The notes: a model not told the origin generated them from the sequence alone. 32,874 nt of DNA from Tannerella sp. (GCA_031267935.1 JAIRYD010000158.1:1-32874); one strand, 5' to 3'; counted from the stretch's first letter, positions 16,532 through 26,845 are shown. Numbers and translations are program-made.

Positions 16532-17941
16532 ATGAAAAACAAAGCGTACACAATACCGCTCGTCGTCACACTGATGGCCGTTGCCGTATGGCTACCGCCA
16601 AAAGCGACGGCAGAACAGAGCGCTACCCCCGTATCCATCTATCGGATAGATATCAGGCAGGACATCGACCGGACGGCGCAGATCTACCTCGGCAAGGGGT
16701 TGCACGAGGCGCAGGACATCGGAGCAGATGCCGTGCTGATACATCTGAACACGTACGGCGGATTGCTGGACGCGGCCGATTCGATGCGCACAGCCATCCT
16801 GTACAGCCCCGTGCCCGTATACGTGTTCATCGACAACAATGCGGCTTCGGCCGGCGCGCTCATTTCGCTCGCATGCCGCAAGATATACATGCGCCGTGGC
16901 GCCAGTATCGGCGCGGCCACCGTCGTCGGTCAGACAGGAGAGGCGGCGCCGGACAAGTATCAGTCGTACATGCGTTCGCTGATGCGCTCCACTGCCGAAG
17001 CGCACGGTCGGGATACCGTCGTCGACGGACGCGACACGACGTATCGCTGGCGTCGCGACCCGCAGATCGCCGAAGCCATGGTAGACCGCGGCACAGTCAT
17101 CCCGCACCTTGTCGACTCAAGCCGGACATTGACGCTTACAGCCGACGAAGCCGTCAGATGGGGTTATTGCGACGGGATAGCCAACTCGGTCGACGAAGTC
17201 ATCACCCGCCTGATGGGATACGACGCCTACCGGCTGACGAGCTTCAGCCCCTCGTGGCTGGACAACCTGCGCGGCTTCCTGATGAATCCTGTCATGCAAT
17301 CCATACTGATACTGCTTATCATCGGCGGCATCTATTTCGAGCTGCAGACGCCGGGCATAGGTTTTCCGCTGGCCGTGGCCGTGATCGCAGCCGTCCTGTA
17401 CTTCATGCCGCTCTATATCGAAGGGCTGGCCGAGAACTGGGAAATACTGCTTTTCGTGCTCGGACTGATACTGGTTGCATTCGAGATATTCGTGATTCCC
17501 GGATTCGGCGTGACCGGTATATGCGGCATCATCCTGCTGATTGCAGGCTTCTTCCTGAGCCTGCTCGGTAATATCCGTTTCGACTTTTCCGGCGTACGCC
17601 TGACAGATACGGGGCGCGCCATGATGATTGTCCTGTCGGGCATCACGCTCGGCTCGCTGGCCATGCTCTGGCTCTCCGACCGCATCGGAAAAAAGGGCGT
17701 CCTGAGACGCATGGCGCTCACCGCCGACCTCGAAACGGCCGTTTCCTCACCCGTATTGACAAATCTGATCGGGAAAGAAGGCGTGGCCGAAACCGTTCTG
17801 CGGCTGTCGGGCAAGGTGATTATCGATGGCCGGCTCTACGACGGTGTATCCGAATCAGGCTTCATAGAGAAGGGAACACCCGTCCGCGTCACCCGGTTCG
17901 AAAATGCACAGATATATGTAGAAAAAATAATTGAATCCTGA
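16532..17941 (+). CDS. NfeD-family membrane-bound ClpP-class serine protease
   Basis: 469 residues. A signal sequence is followed by a ClpP/crotonase-like protease domain (about 35-230) with a likely nucleophile Ser106 in NNAASAGAL and a Lys142 (PDKYQSY) at the place of the catalytic Lys of NfeD proteases. Four or five membrane segments follow (about 245-390), then an OB-fold NfeD C-terminal domain (about 400-469). It is the long, protease-bearing form. Family members act in membrane-protein quality control, often with an SPFH partner, which is not seen here. The start at 16532 gives a good signal peptide. The S9 peptidase gene begins 11 bases after it. Confidence 0.92.
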   Translation: MKNKAYTIPLVVTLMAVAVWLPPKATAEQSATPVSIYRIDIRQDIDRTAQIYLGKGLHEAQDIGADAVLIHLNTYGGLLDAADSMRTAILYSPVPVYVFIDNNAASAGALISLACRKIYMRRGASIGAATVVGQTGEAAPDKYQSYMRSLMRSTAEAHGRDTVVDGRDTTYRWRRDPQIAEAMVDRGTVIPHLVDSSRTLTLTADEAVRWGYCDGIANSVDEVITRLMGYDAYRLTSFSPSWLDNLRGFLMNPVMQSILILLIIGGIYFELQTPGIGFPLAVAVIAAVLYFMPLYIEGLAENWEILLFVLGLILVAFEIFVIPGFGVTGICGIILLIAGFFLSLLGNIRFDFSGVRLTDTGRAMMIVLSGITLGSLAMLWLSDRIGKKGVLRRMALTADLETAVSSPVLTNLIGKEGVAETVLRLSGKVIIDGRLYDGVSESGFIEKGTPVRVTRFENAQIYVEKIIES

Positions 17942-17952
17942 ATATAAAACCC

Positions 17953-20094
17953 ATGAAAACAAACTTATTCTTTCTTATGTCAATGACCGTAATTCTGAAC
18001 GCCTGTTGCACGCGCGACAACAGTTCATCCCCCGAAGGGGAAAAAACAGTCGAGATCGATAATGCACTGACCGATGCGGAAATCTCGACCGGTGTCCTCA
18101 CACCCGAAATCATGTGGAAAATGGGACGGGCAGGCAACGGCAGCGTATCGCCCTCGGGCGAACAGGTCGCCTTCACCGTCACCCGCTACAGCGTGGCCGA
18201 AAATCGCGGTGTGACAAACATCCACCTGCTGACGGCCGGCAGTGACACGCCCGTGGAACTGACCGACAATGCGGGCAACGAAAGCAACCTGCAATGGAGC
18301 CGCGACGGCAGCACGCTTTATTTCCTGAGCGACCGCAGCGGCGACAGTCAGCTGTGGAGTATCCGACCCGACGGCACGGCGCTGACGCAACGTTCGACCG
18401 TCGAAGGAGGCATCGACGGCTTCGGCATCGCGGACAACGAAAGCAAACTGTTCTATACGAAAAGCGTCTCCGTCGAAAAACGCCTCTCCAAAGATGTGCA
18501 TTCCGACATGGACAAATCCAGGGCAAAGATATACGACGACCTGATGGCGCGCCACTGGAACTACTGGGACGAAGGGAAGTATTCGCACATCTTCGTAGCC
18601 GGCTTTACGGACGGCAGGGTGGGCGAAGGAAAAGACATCATGCCCGGCGAGCCGTGGGACGCACCGGTAGCCCCTTACTTCGACCTCGCGGAGATTGCGT
18701 GGAACCACGCAGGCACGCAACTGGCATACACCTGCAAGAAACAGACGGGTGCGGCATACGCCGTTTCGACAGATACGGACATCTTCATCTACGACACGGC
18801 AAGCGGACAGACGCGCAACATCTGCAAGGACGGCAATCCGGTCGACCCGCGACAGGACAAACCCGCACCGATGGAGGGATATGACAAGTATCCCGTCTGG
18901 AGCCCCGATGACAAGTGCATCGCCTTCATCTCCATGCGCCGTCCGGGCAACGAATCGGACAAGGAACGCCTCTTCGTGTGGGACAGTGCGGACGGCGGCA
19001 TGAAAGACCTCACCGCCATGTTCGACTACAATGCCGCCCACGTCAGGTGGAACGGCAGCGACGAACTGTACTTTATTGCCCCCATGCAGGCGACGCACCA
19101 GATTTGTCGTGTGAACCTGTCAGGCGACGTTTCGGTCATCACCCGTGGCGACCACGACATCCATGCTTTTTCGTTCGACGGAGGAAGGATGGTTGCCCAG
19201 GTGACGCAGATCACCCGCGCCACAGAACTGTTCGACATCGACCTCCGTGGCGAAGGCGCACTGAAGCCTCTCACGCGCATCAACCAGCCGATCTACGACC
19301 ATATCCGGATGGGAGAAGTCCGGAAGCGCTGGATCACGACGACCGACGGCAAGCAGATGCTTACGTGGATCATACTGCCGCCCGACTTCGACCCCGCCCG
19401 CAAATATCCGACGCTGCTGTACTGTCAGGGCGGTCCGCAAAGCGTCGTCAGTCAGTCCTGGAGCTATCGCTGGAACCTGCAACTGATCGCCGCCCGGGGA
19501 TACATCGTCGTGGCGCCCAACAGACGGGGCGTGCCCTCGTTCGGACAGGAATGGCTCGACCAAATTTCGGGCGACTACAGCGGACAGAACATCCGCGACT
19601 ATCTGAGCGCCATCGACGCCGTTGCCGCCGAACCGTGGAGCGACGAGACGCGCCTCGGATGCGTCGGCGCAAGCTACGGCGGATACTCGGCTTTTTTCCT
19701 GGCCGGAAACCACCACAAACGCTTCAAGGCCTTCATCGCGCATTGCGGCATATTCAACTTCGAAAGCATGTATGGCGGCACGGAAGAACTGTGGTTCGTC
19801 AACAACGACTACAAAGGCGCATACTGGGACGAAAATCCCGTCGCCAAACGTTCATACGCCAATTCGCCTCACAAGTTCGTGACCCGCTGGGATACGCCTC
19901 TCCTGATCTTTACAGGTATGAACGACTACCGCATACCCTACTCGCAAAGCCTGGAAGCTTTCACGGCCGCGCGACTGCACGAGATCCCCTCGCGGTTAGT
20001 CGTTTTCGAAGACGAAGGGCATCAGGTCTTCAAACCGCAAAATTCCATCGTCTGGAATCGCGAATTTTTCGGATGGCTGGAGAGGTATCTTTGA
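17953..20094 (+). CDS. S9-family (dipeptidyl-peptidase-like) lipoprotein
   Basis: 713 residues. The N-terminus is a lipoprotein-type signal ending VILNACC, so the enzyme is probably anchored in the periplasm. A beta-propeller with WD40-like/TolB-type strands occupies about residues 45-445. The C-terminal alpha/beta hydrolase domain (about 450-713) has the catalytic triad: Ser574 in GASYGGYS, Asp in GMNDYRIP, and His in EDEGHQV. Its size and layout resemble DPP5-type peptidases of asaccharolytic Bacteroidales, but the exact specificity is inference. It is likely in an operon with the NfeD-type protease. Confidence 0.93.
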   Translation: MKTNLFFLMSMTVILNACCTRDNSSSPEGEKTVEIDNALTDAEISTGVLTPEIMWKMGRAGNGSVSPSGEQVAFTVTRYSVAENRGVTNIHLLTAGSDTPVELTDNAGNESNLQWSRDGSTLYFLSDRSGDSQLWSIRPDGTALTQRSTVEGGIDGFGIADNESKLFYTKSVSVEKRLSKDVHSDMDKSRAKIYDDLMARHWNYWDEGKYSHIFVAGFTDGRVGEGKDIMPGEPWDAPVAPYFDLAEIAWNHAGTQLAYTCKKQTGAAYAVSTDTDIFIYDTASGQTRNICKDGNPVDPRQDKPAPMEGYDKYPVWSPDDKCIAFISMRRPGNESDKERLFVWDSADGGMKDLTAMFDYNAAHVRWNGSDELYFIAPMQATHQICRVNLSGDVSVITRGDHDIHAFSFDGGRMVAQVTQITRATELFDIDLRGEGALKPLTRINQPIYDHIRMGEVRKRWITTTDGKQMLTWIILPPDFDPARKYPTLLYCQGGPQSVVSQSWSYRWNLQLIAARGYIVVAPNRRGVPSFGQEWLDQISGDYSGQNIRDYLSAIDAVAAEPWSDETRLGCVGASYGGYSAFFLAGNHHKRFKAFIAHCGIFNFESMYGGTEELWFVNNDYKGAYWDENPVAKRSYANSPHKFVTRWDTPLLIFTGMNDYRIPYSQSLEAFTAARLHEIPSRLVVFEDEGHQVFKPQNSIVWNREFFGWLERYL

Positions 20095-20202
20095 TATAAT
20101 TCGAGATTGAGATTCGGCGAATTATTGCAGCACGAGATCCATCCGGACGCATGGCGCCATTTCAAAGCGCACAGATAGACGGATTTACGCGGATTTCTTC
20201 AA

Positions 20203-20244
20203 CCCGAAAATGCTTACATACCCCGGTATGCGCGCATTTTCGGG
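20203..20244. terminator. Strong hairpin between convergent genes, possible bidirectional terminator
   Basis: CCCGAAAATGC (20203-20213) and GCATTTTCGGG (20234-20244) are perfect inverted repeats, and CATACC (20217-20222) with GGTATG (20225-20230) continue the stem. Neither side has a clear U-run, so factor-independent termination is not certain. The rest of 20095-20282 shows no gene. Confidence 0.55.
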
Positions 20245-20282
20245 CTTCGTCCTGAAAAAACCATCTTCAATAAACCGTACAT

Positions 20283-21350
20283 TTACCGGAACCATTCCCC
20301 GCATCCGCTCATGCCGCAGAACGCATCCGACCCGATAATCATGCATCCGGTAACAATACTAACCGTCAGCGCAATAATCCACAGGATAAACAGTGTCCAT
20401 TTCGTGCCGGACGACAGTGGATTCAGTTTCATGAAAGTGCCGAAGAAGGCATGCGTCAACACCACCAGCGGAATCCCCACCAGCAGAATACCGGCAATAC
20501 TACCCATAATAGGCAGATATTCGGGAAGTTGATACATGATATCGATCTGATGACCGAACAGCGGACTTTCGATGCCGACCACAATCAGCGTCACCGCTAC
20601 GATCAGCAACGCTACGCTCGTTATCAGCAACGCCGGTATCATGACAATCGCAATCAGGAACACTCCTATCTTCAGCAGGATGCCCACAAATGTCACGATA
20701 AAGTCGCCTATTTTCTGCAACGTCGTGCGCGATTTGTCGGAATGCAGATAATCGTTCATCCTGTCGAAACTGTCCGTCACCGTCCTGCCCAGATTTTCCA
20801 GCGTCACGCTTTCGCCGCGCATAATCAGTTTGTCGGCAGCCGTCCGGGCCACAGGCGTCACCATCCATAAAATGATATATATCAATACTACGGGAATAGG
20901 AATGGGCAAAATCAGCAGTACGATCAGCAGCAGGCGCATCGCCATCACGTCGCATCCGAAATATGCCGCCAGACCGCTTGCGACCCCACCCAGGATATGA
21001 TCGTCCATGTCCCGCATCAGGCGTTTCCTTGCCTTTCCGGTCGGCGCCGTCGGCTGGCCTTCCTTCGCTCCTTCACGGTTTGCACTCTCGTCGAAGATTT
21101 CTTCCGGACGGCCCATCCGCCCGATGACCTCTTCGACATACGCAATCGTGATCACGCTGAAGCCGCCCTGCAGCCGTTCGTTGAACAATTCCGAAATGCG
21201 CGTTTCGAAATCGCTCATGATCTCATCCGTGCCTTCCTCGTGTCCGAAATGTATGCGCAAATTAGCGAGATACTTGTCGAGCAATGCATAAGCATCTTCA
21301 TCAATGTGAAATACGATGCCGCCCAAATTAACAGTCAAAGTCTTTTTCAT
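20283..21350 (-). CDS. PspC-domain membrane protein
   Basis: 355 residues. The N-terminal cytoplasmic part (about 1-105) is helical and charged. A PspC domain (about 110-170) follows, with RDMDDHILGGVASGLAAYFG and a membrane pair, then several further membrane segments (about 215-335). PspC proteins act in phage-shock or envelope-stress responses, usually by sensing the membrane. The short tail contains cysteines (CGMSGCG). It is directly downstream of a PadR regulator (2 bases between stop and start), a common PadR-PspC pair in Bacteroidota. Confidence 0.92.
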   Translation of the reverse strand: MKKTLTVNLGGIVFHIDEDAYALLDKYLANLRIHFGHEEGTDEIMSDFETRISELFNERLQGGFSVITIAYVEEVIGRMGRPEEIFDESANREGAKEGQPTAPTGKARKRLMRDMDDHILGGVASGLAAYFGCDVMAMRLLLIVLLILPIPIPVVLIYIILWMVTPVARTAADKLIMRGESVTLENLGRTVTDSFDRMNDYLHSDKSRTTLQKIGDFIVTFVGILLKIGVFLIAIVMIPALLITSVALLIVAVTLIVVGIESPLFGHQIDIMYQLPEYLPIMGSIAGILLVGIPLVVLTHAFFGTFMKLNPLSSGTKWTLFILWIIALTVSIVTGCMIIGSDAFCGMSGCGEWFR

Positions 21351-21352
21351 TT

Positions 21353-21691
21353 TTACGATATTTTTAAATTGTTTTTAATATAGTCGATCGTGCCGTTCAG
21401 TTCCTGCCACGACGCTTCCAGTTCCTGCAGGAAAACGACGCCTGCATCCGTCAGGCCATAATATTTTCGCGGCGGTCCCTGTGTGGATTCAATCCACTGA
21501 TACGATAGCAAGCCGCTGTTCTTAAGACGCATAAGCAGCGGATACAAAGTCCCTTCCACCACGATCAGTTGCGCATTGTGCAACTTCTGAATAATGTCGG
21601 ACGAATACAAAGGCTCCGTCTCGAGCAACAATAGGATACAATATTCCAGCACCCCTTTTCTCATCTGCGATTTTACATTTTCTACATTCAT
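21353..21691 (-). CDS. PadR-family transcriptional regulator
   Basis: A 112-residue winged-helix DNA-binding protein. The core MRKGVLEYCILLLLETEP, then the recognition region VVEGTLYPLLMRLKNSGLL and the wing QGPPRKYYGLTDAG, match PadR closely; a short C-terminal dimerisation helix follows. The start at 21691 is chosen because a promoter lies just upstream, and because the longer frame begins inside that promoter. It probably represses its own operon, which includes the PspC gene; this is inferred from the usual behaviour of the family. Confidence 0.93.
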   Translation of the reverse strand: MNVENVKSQMRKGVLEYCILLLLETEPLYSSDIIQKLHNAQLIVVEGTLYPLLMRLKNSGLLSYQWIESTQGPPRKYYGLTDAGVVFLQELEASWQELNGTIDYIKNNLKIS

Positions 21692-21709
21692 GTTTCTTCT
21701 AATTTTTCG

Positions 21710-21740
21710 CAAAGATAAGCAATATAAATATACCTTGCAA
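21710..21740 (-). promoter_or_regulatory. Bacteroidota promoter of padR-pspC
   Basis: The minus strand has TATCTTTG at 21710-21717 and a TTG at 21738-21740, 20 bases upstream. Both elements and spacing fit the Bacteroidota -33/-7 consensus. The leader to the padR ATG is about 15 bases. Confidence 0.7.
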
Positions 21741-21823
21741 TACAAACTACTATATTTTACATATTATTAACTTTCGCGAGTTGATTTGACACAATGCGAC
21801 GTCCCGTTGTGGACAAAAAGCCG

Positions 21824-21831
21824 TATCTTTG
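21824..21831 (+). promoter_or_regulatory. Putative Bacteroidota -7 element of the transglutaminase-like gene
   Basis: TATCTTTG, an exact match to TAnnTTTG, ends 21 bases before the ATG at 21853. It lies in the divergent spacer shared with padR. A TTG at 21807 is too close to be a normal -33. Confidence 0.55.
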
Positions 21832-21852
21832 CCACGAAAAAACGTAAGTACT

Positions 21853-24531
21853 ATGAATAAATTGATTGCCGGCCTTTTCGGCCTTTGCGTAGTGTGTACG
21901 TCCTGCACGCCCGTATCGCATTTTATCACGGACGCCGCTTCTCGCGAAAAGGTGTCGCAGACGTTCGCAGAAAAGAAATCGCTTTTTGCCGATCCGTCGC
22001 TCTTTGCTGTTTTCGACCGTGAAATGACGCCGCGCGAAAGGGAAGCGCTGACGTTTCTCTACGCATACATGCCCGTCGGAGACATTAGCGACTACGACGG
22101 CGCGTTTTATCTGGACAATGTGCGCGCGTCGTTCGCGGCGCAGGCGGAAATGCCCTGGGGCAACCGGATCCCCGAAACCGTTTTTCGCCATTTCGTACTG
22201 CCCGTTCGCGTCAACAACGAAAACCTGGACGAGAGCCGGATGGTGTTTTTCGAAGCGTTGAAAGCGCGTGTGAAGGATTTATCGTTACACGACGCCGTGC
22301 TGGAAGTGAACCACTGGTGTCACGAAAAAGTGATCTATACGCCTTCGGATGCCCGCACCAGTTCGCCGCTGGCTTCCGTCAAAACGGCTTACGGACGCTG
22401 CGGCGAAGAATCCGTATTTGCCGTGGCTGCCCTGCGCGCGGTCGGAATACCTGCACGACAGGTATATACGCCGAGATGGGCGCATACGGACGATAACCAC
22501 GCCTGGGTGGAAGCCTGGGTCGACGGCAAATGGTATTTCATGGGCGCATGCGAACCCGAACCGGTACTCAATCTGGCATGGTTCAACGGCCCGGCCTACC
22601 GCAGCATGCTGATGCACGCAAAAGTATTCGGACTGTACAGTGGCCCCGAAGAAGTAGTGGAAGCAACCGCCTGCTACACGGAAATAAACGTGACGGAAAA
22701 CTATGCGCCCGTCGCTGGAATGACGGTCGCGGTCGTGGATGCGGATCACCATCCCGTCGAAGATGCGACGGTCGAATTTAAACTGTACAACTATGCCGAA
22801 TTTTATTCCGTAGCCAGTAAAAAAACCGACGCCGAAGGGCGCTGCTCGCTTACGGCCGGCATGGGCGACATGCTCGTCTGGGCGACAAAAGACGGACGTT
22901 TCGGGTATGGTCTTGCGTCCTTCGGAAAAACCGGGCAGATCACCGTTGCGCTCGACCGGAAACCGGGCGACGAAATACACGAATCGTTCGATATCGCGCC
23001 TCCGACGGACGGAAGCATTCCTGCAGAAGTGACTGATGCGCAAAAAGCCGAAAACGCCACACGCATGTCGGAAGAAGATGACATCAGGAATGCCTACACG
23101 GCCACTTTCTACACCGGCGAAAAAGCGACCGCCCTGGCACAAACGCTCGCGACGGACGTGGAAAAACTCAAAGAATACATGCTGAAAAGCCGTGGCAACT
23201 GGACGGAAATCGAAACATTCCTGCGCGAAACGTCGCACGACAAGCGTCCGCAGGCCCTGGCATTGCTGGGTGCGATTTCGGCAAAAGATCTGCGCGACAC
23301 ACCGGCATCCGTACTGTTCGATCACCTGAATCATACGCCAGCCGTGGCGGAAAACTTGTGCGACGAGGACATACGGCAGCGCCTCTTCACTGATTACGTG
23401 CTGAATCCGCGCGTGGCAAATGAGTTTTTGACGTCTTACAAGCAGTTTTTTGCCGCGCAGATCGACGAGGCGCTCCGGAGAGCGGCACGCGAAAATCCGG
23501 CAACATGGGTCGACTGGGTCGGGCAACACATCACGGTGCGCGACGAATTGAATCCGCAGATCATCCCCGTCATGCCTGCGGGCGTATGGAAAGCGCGTAC
23601 GGCCGACACGCGCTCGCGCAATATTTTCTTTGTCGCCGCCGCCCGCAGCATGGGCATACCGGCTCGTCTCGAACCCGTCACAGGCAAAGTGCAGTATTAC
23701 AACAGCCAATGGATCGATGTCGATTTCGGAGCAGCACGGCAGCGCAGCGCCGGCAAAGGGCATGTCACCGCATCCTACCAGACGGTGACGGCATTGGATA
23801 ATCCCAAATATTACAGCCATTTCAGCATTGCCGAAATGCGTCCCGACGGACGGTTGCAGACGCTGAACTTCGAAACGAGCAACGACGTGGACATGGGCGC
23901 CGGCGGCACGTGGGCAGACATACTGAAAAGCCCGTTGCTGCTCGACGAAGGTCATTATCTGCTCGTGAGCGGCGCGCGCATGGCAAGCGGGAAAGTGCTG
24001 GCGCATATCTCGTCGTTCACCGTCGAGGCGGACAAAACGACGGAGACGGCGCTCGTCATGCGCGAGGACGACGACGATGTGAAGGTGATCGGCAGCATGG
24101 ATGCCGAGGCACGCTTCAGCACGGCCGACGGCCGGGAAACATCCATTCTCAACACGACGGGACGCGGCTACTTCGTCCTCGGCATTCTGGGCGCCAATCA
24201 GGAGCCGACCAACCATGCCATGCGCGACATCGCACAGTTCAGGAATGACTTCGAACAGTGGGGACGCCCGATGGCGCTGCTTTTCAGAAACGAAGAAGGA
24301 TTGCAACGCTTCGACAAAAATGAATTCGGCGAATTGCCGTCCACCATTACCTTCGGCGTTGATATCGACGACAGTATCTGCAAAATGATTGCCGCAGCGA
24401 TGAAACTGCCCCGCATCGATGCGTTGCCGGTCTTCGTCATTGCCGACACGTTTGGCCGGATTGTGTTCGTTTCGCAGGGATACACCATCGGACTGGGAGA
24501 ACAAATGATGAAAGTCGTTCATAAATTGTGA
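21853..24531 (+). CDS. Transglutaminase-like lipoprotein with two modules
   Basis: 892 residues; lipoprotein signal with VVCTSC. The first transglutaminase-like module (about 150-265) has an apparent triad: Cys183 (GRCGEES), His216 (DNHAWVE) and Asp224 (WVDGKW). A beta-sandwich resembling a carboxypeptidase-regulatory or CNA-B-like domain follows (about 280-350), then a helical region. A second module (about 595-660) echoes the first (AARSMGIPARLEPV, QWIDVDF) but lacks Cys and His at the matching places. The last about 120 residues look like a thioredoxin-like fold without a CxxC pair. The start at 21853 directly precedes the signal peptide. Such proteins may act as peptidases on cell-wall or dietary peptides; the actual reaction is unknown. 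Confidence 0.85.
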   Translation: MNKLIAGLFGLCVVCTSCTPVSHFITDAASREKVSQTFAEKKSLFADPSLFAVFDREMTPREREALTFLYAYMPVGDISDYDGAFYLDNVRASFAAQAEMPWGNRIPETVFRHFVLPVRVNNENLDESRMVFFEALKARVKDLSLHDAVLEVNHWCHEKVIYTPSDARTSSPLASVKTAYGRCGEESVFAVAALRAVGIPARQVYTPRWAHTDDNHAWVEAWVDGKWYFMGACEPEPVLNLAWFNGPAYRSMLMHAKVFGLYSGPEEVVEATACYTEINVTENYAPVAGMTVAVVDADHHPVEDATVEFKLYNYAEFYSVASKKTDAEGRCSLTAGMGDMLVWATKDGRFGYGLASFGKTGQITVALDRKPGDEIHESFDIAPPTDGSIPAEVTDAQKAENATRMSEEDDIRNAYTATFYTGEKATALAQTLATDVEKLKEYMLKSRGNWTEIETFLRETSHDKRPQALALLGAISAKDLRDTPASVLFDHLNHTPAVAENLCDEDIRQRLFTDYVLNPRVANEFLTSYKQFFAAQIDEALRRAARENPATWVDWVGQHITVRDELNPQIIPVMPAGVWKARTADTRSRNIFFVAAARSMGIPARLEPVTGKVQYYNSQWIDVDFGAARQRSAGKGHVTASYQTVTALDNPKYYSHFSIAEMRPDGRLQTLNFETSNDVDMGAGGTWADILKSPLLLDEGHYLLVSGARMASGKVLAHISSFTVEADKTTETALVMREDDDDVKVIGSMDAEARFSTADGRETSILNTTGRGYFVLGILGANQEPTNHAMRDIAQFRNDFEQWGRPMALLFRNEEGLQRFDKNEFGELPSTITFGVDIDDSICKMIAAAMKLPRIDALPVFVIADTFGRIVFVSQGYTIGLGEQMMKVVHKL

Positions 24532-24655
24532 TAAAAAAAATACTTTATCATTAAAAAACAGGGTTATTCATTTTTTTAACACCATTGAATCATGACATTT
24601 CCATGAATGATTAGTAATTTCGCAAGATTTTTAAGGTAAAAAGACATAAAAAAAC

Positions 24656-26845
24656 ATGAACGTTATTAACAAGACGATTGAATTGGGTGATGGAAGGACC
24701 ATCACCATTGAGACGGGAAAATTGGCGAAACAGGCCGACGGTTCCGTGACGGTGCGGATGGGTAACACCGTATTGCTGGCTACTGTATGCGCGGCGAAAG
24801 ATGCGGCTCCGGGCACGGATTTCATGCCGTTGCAAGTGGACTACAAAGAGAAATTTTCGGCTTTCGGCCGTTTCCCGGGTGGATTTACCCGCAGAGAAGG
24901 TAAAGCTTCAGACTATGAAGTCCTCACATGCCGGCTCGTGGACCGCGTGCTGCGTCCGCTCTTTCCGGATAACTACCATGCAGAGGTATTCGTAAGCATC
25001 ATATTGTTCTCGGCCGACGGCGAAGATCTTCCCGATGCACTGGCAGGCCTGGCCGCTTCGTCGGCGCTGGCCGTATCCGACATCCCGTTCAACGGACCGA
25101 TTTCGGAGGTGCGCGTCGCACGCGTAGGCGGCGCGTTCGTCGTCAATCCGACGCATGCCCAGCTGGAAAAGGCGGACATCGACATCATGGTCGGCGCCAC
25201 CATCGACAACATCATGATGGTGGAAGGCGAAATGGCCGAAGTGCAGGAAAGTGAAATGCTGGAAGCCATCAAGGTTGCACACGAGGCTATTAAAACACAT
25301 TGCCGCGTGCAGATGGAACTGACCGAGGCATGCGGCAAAACCGTCAAGCGCGAATATTGCCACGAGGAAAATGATGAAAACCTTCGCAAGGATGTACACG
25401 AAAAATGCTACGGCAAGGCATACGCCGTCGCCGTGTCGGGGACGGACAAACATGCCCGTGCGGAAGCGTTTGAGGCCATCATTGCGGAATACAAGACGGC
25501 TTTTACCGAGGAAGAACTCGAAACGAAAGGCTCGATGATCGGGCGCTACTACCACGACGTGGAAAAAGAAGCCATGCGCCGCGCCATTCTGGACGAAGGC
25601 AAACGGCTGGACGGACGGAAAACAACGGATATACGCCCGATATGGATCGAAACCGATTACCTTCCGGGACCTCACGGGGCCGCTGTTTTTACCCGCGGTG
25701 AAACGCAGTCGCTGACCACCGTCACGCTCGGCACGAAGAACGATGAAAAGATTGTGGACGACGTGCTTGTGCACGGCAAAGAACGTTTCCTGCTGCATTA
25801 CAACTTCCCGCCGTTTTCGACGGGCGAAGCCAGGCCGCAACGCGGCGTCGGCCGGCGCGAAGTCGGTCACGGCAATCTTGCACATCGCGCGCTCAAACGG
25901 ATGCTGCCCGAAAACTATCCCTACGTCGTGCGCATCATCTCCGAAATTCTGGAATCGAACGGCTCGTCCTCGATGGCTACCGTTTGTGCCGGGACACTGG
26001 CGCTGATGGATGCAGGCGTGCAAATCAAAAAGCCCGTTTCGGGTATCGCCATGGGGCTGATCTCCGAAAACAAGGGTACGAACTATGCCGTTCTGTCGGA
26101 TATACTGGGCGACGAAGATCATTTGGGCGACATGGATTTCAAGGTGACGGGCACGAAAGACGGCATCACCGCCACGCAGATGGACATCAAGGTCGACGGT
26201 CTTTCGTACGAGATTCTCGAAAAAGCGCTTGCTCAGGCTAAAGAAGGGCGTTTGCATATTCTCGGTAAAATCACGGAAGCGCTGCCGGCAGCGCGCGCGG
26301 AACTGAAACCGCACGCACCGCGCATCGAGACCATCACCATCGGCAAGGAATTTATCGGCGCCATCATCGGCCCGGGCGGCAAAATCGTACAGGGCATTCA
26401 GGAAAAGACCGGCGCTACCATTTCGATCGACGAGGTGGACGGTGCGGGCATCGTCGAAGTGTCGGCCACGAACAAGGAATCCATCGACGCGGCGATGCGG
26501 GCTATCCGCCTGATTGTTGCCGTGCCGGAAGTAGGCGAAATATACGAGGGCAAAATCTCGTCCATCATGCCCTACGGTGCGTTTGTCGAATTCATGCCGG
26601 GCAAGGACGGTCTGCTGCATATCTCTGAAATCGACTGGAAACGGCTGGAGACGGTCGAAGAAACCGGATTGAAGGAAGGCGATCTCATCACGGTAAAGCT
26701 GGTGGATATAGACCTCAAGACGGGTAAATTCAAACTGTCGCGAAAGGTATTGATACCCAAACCGGACGGTTATCAGGACGAACGTCCGCGCCAGTCGTCG
26801 TCTCACGGTGGAAACGGCGGTGGAGGCGGCGGCAGACGACGCTGA
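24656..26845 (+). CDS. pnp: Polyribonucleotide nucleotidyltransferase (PNPase)
   Basis: A 729-residue phosphorolytic 3'-5' exoribonuclease and part of the RNA degradation machinery. It has two RNase PH domains (about 10-230 and 320-545) with [14 protein letters not shown] in the first and [20 protein letters not shown] in the second. A KH domain (about 555-615) carries [16 protein letters not shown] and an S1 domain (about 620-695) carries [15 protein letters not shown]. The tail is Gly/Arg-rich. The length is typical. It is preceded by an AT-rich spacer (24532-24655) in which I see only a near-match -7 element (TAATTTCG, 24615-24622) and an A/T-only hairpin. A terminator follows the gene. 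Confidence 0.97.
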   Translation: MNVINKTIELGDGRTITIETGKLAKQADGSVTVRMGNTVLLATVCAAKDAAPGTDFMPLQVDYKEKFSAFGRFPGGFTRREGKASDYEVLTCRLVDRVLRPLFPDNYHAEVFVSIILFSADGEDLPDALAGLAASSALAVSDIPFNGPISEVRVARVGGAFVVNPTHAQLEKADIDIMVGATIDNIMMVEGEMAEVQESEMLEAIKVAHEAIKTHCRVQMELTEACGKTVKREYCHEENDENLRKDVHEKCYGKAYAVAVSGTDKHARAEAFEAIIAEYKTAFTEEELETKGSMIGRYYHDVEKEAMRRAILDEGKRLDGRKTTDIRPIWIETDYLPGPHGAAVFTRGETQSLTTVTLGTKNDEKIVDDVLVHGKERFLLHYNFPPFSTGEARPQRGVGRREVGHGNLAHRALKRMLPENYPYVVRIISEILESNGSSSMATVCAGTLALMDAGVQIKKPVSGIAMGLISENKGTNYAVLSDILGDEDHLGDMDFKVTGTKDGITATQMDIKVDGLSYEILEKALAQAKEGRLHILGKITEALPAARAELKPHAPRIETITIGKEFIGAIIGPGGKIVQGIQEKTGATISIDEVDGAGIVEVSATNKESIDAAMRAIRLIVAVPEVGEIYEGKISSIMPYGAFVEFMPGKDGLLHISEIDWKRLETVEETGLKEGDLITVKLVDIDLKTGKFKLSRKVLIPKPDGYQDERPRQSSSHGGNGGGGGGRRR

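Noticed and set aside
22285-24522. 745-codon antisense open frame opposite the transglutaminase-like gene
   Set aside because: Codon bias of the GC-rich sense gene produces it; the translation is Arg/His/Phe-rich with no motif, and the sense frame is clearly a protein.
24529-24550. Hairpin TGATAAA/TTTATCA after the transglutaminase-like gene as a terminator
   Set aside because: The stem is nearly all A-T and only 7 bp, expected by chance in such AT-rich spacer DNA.
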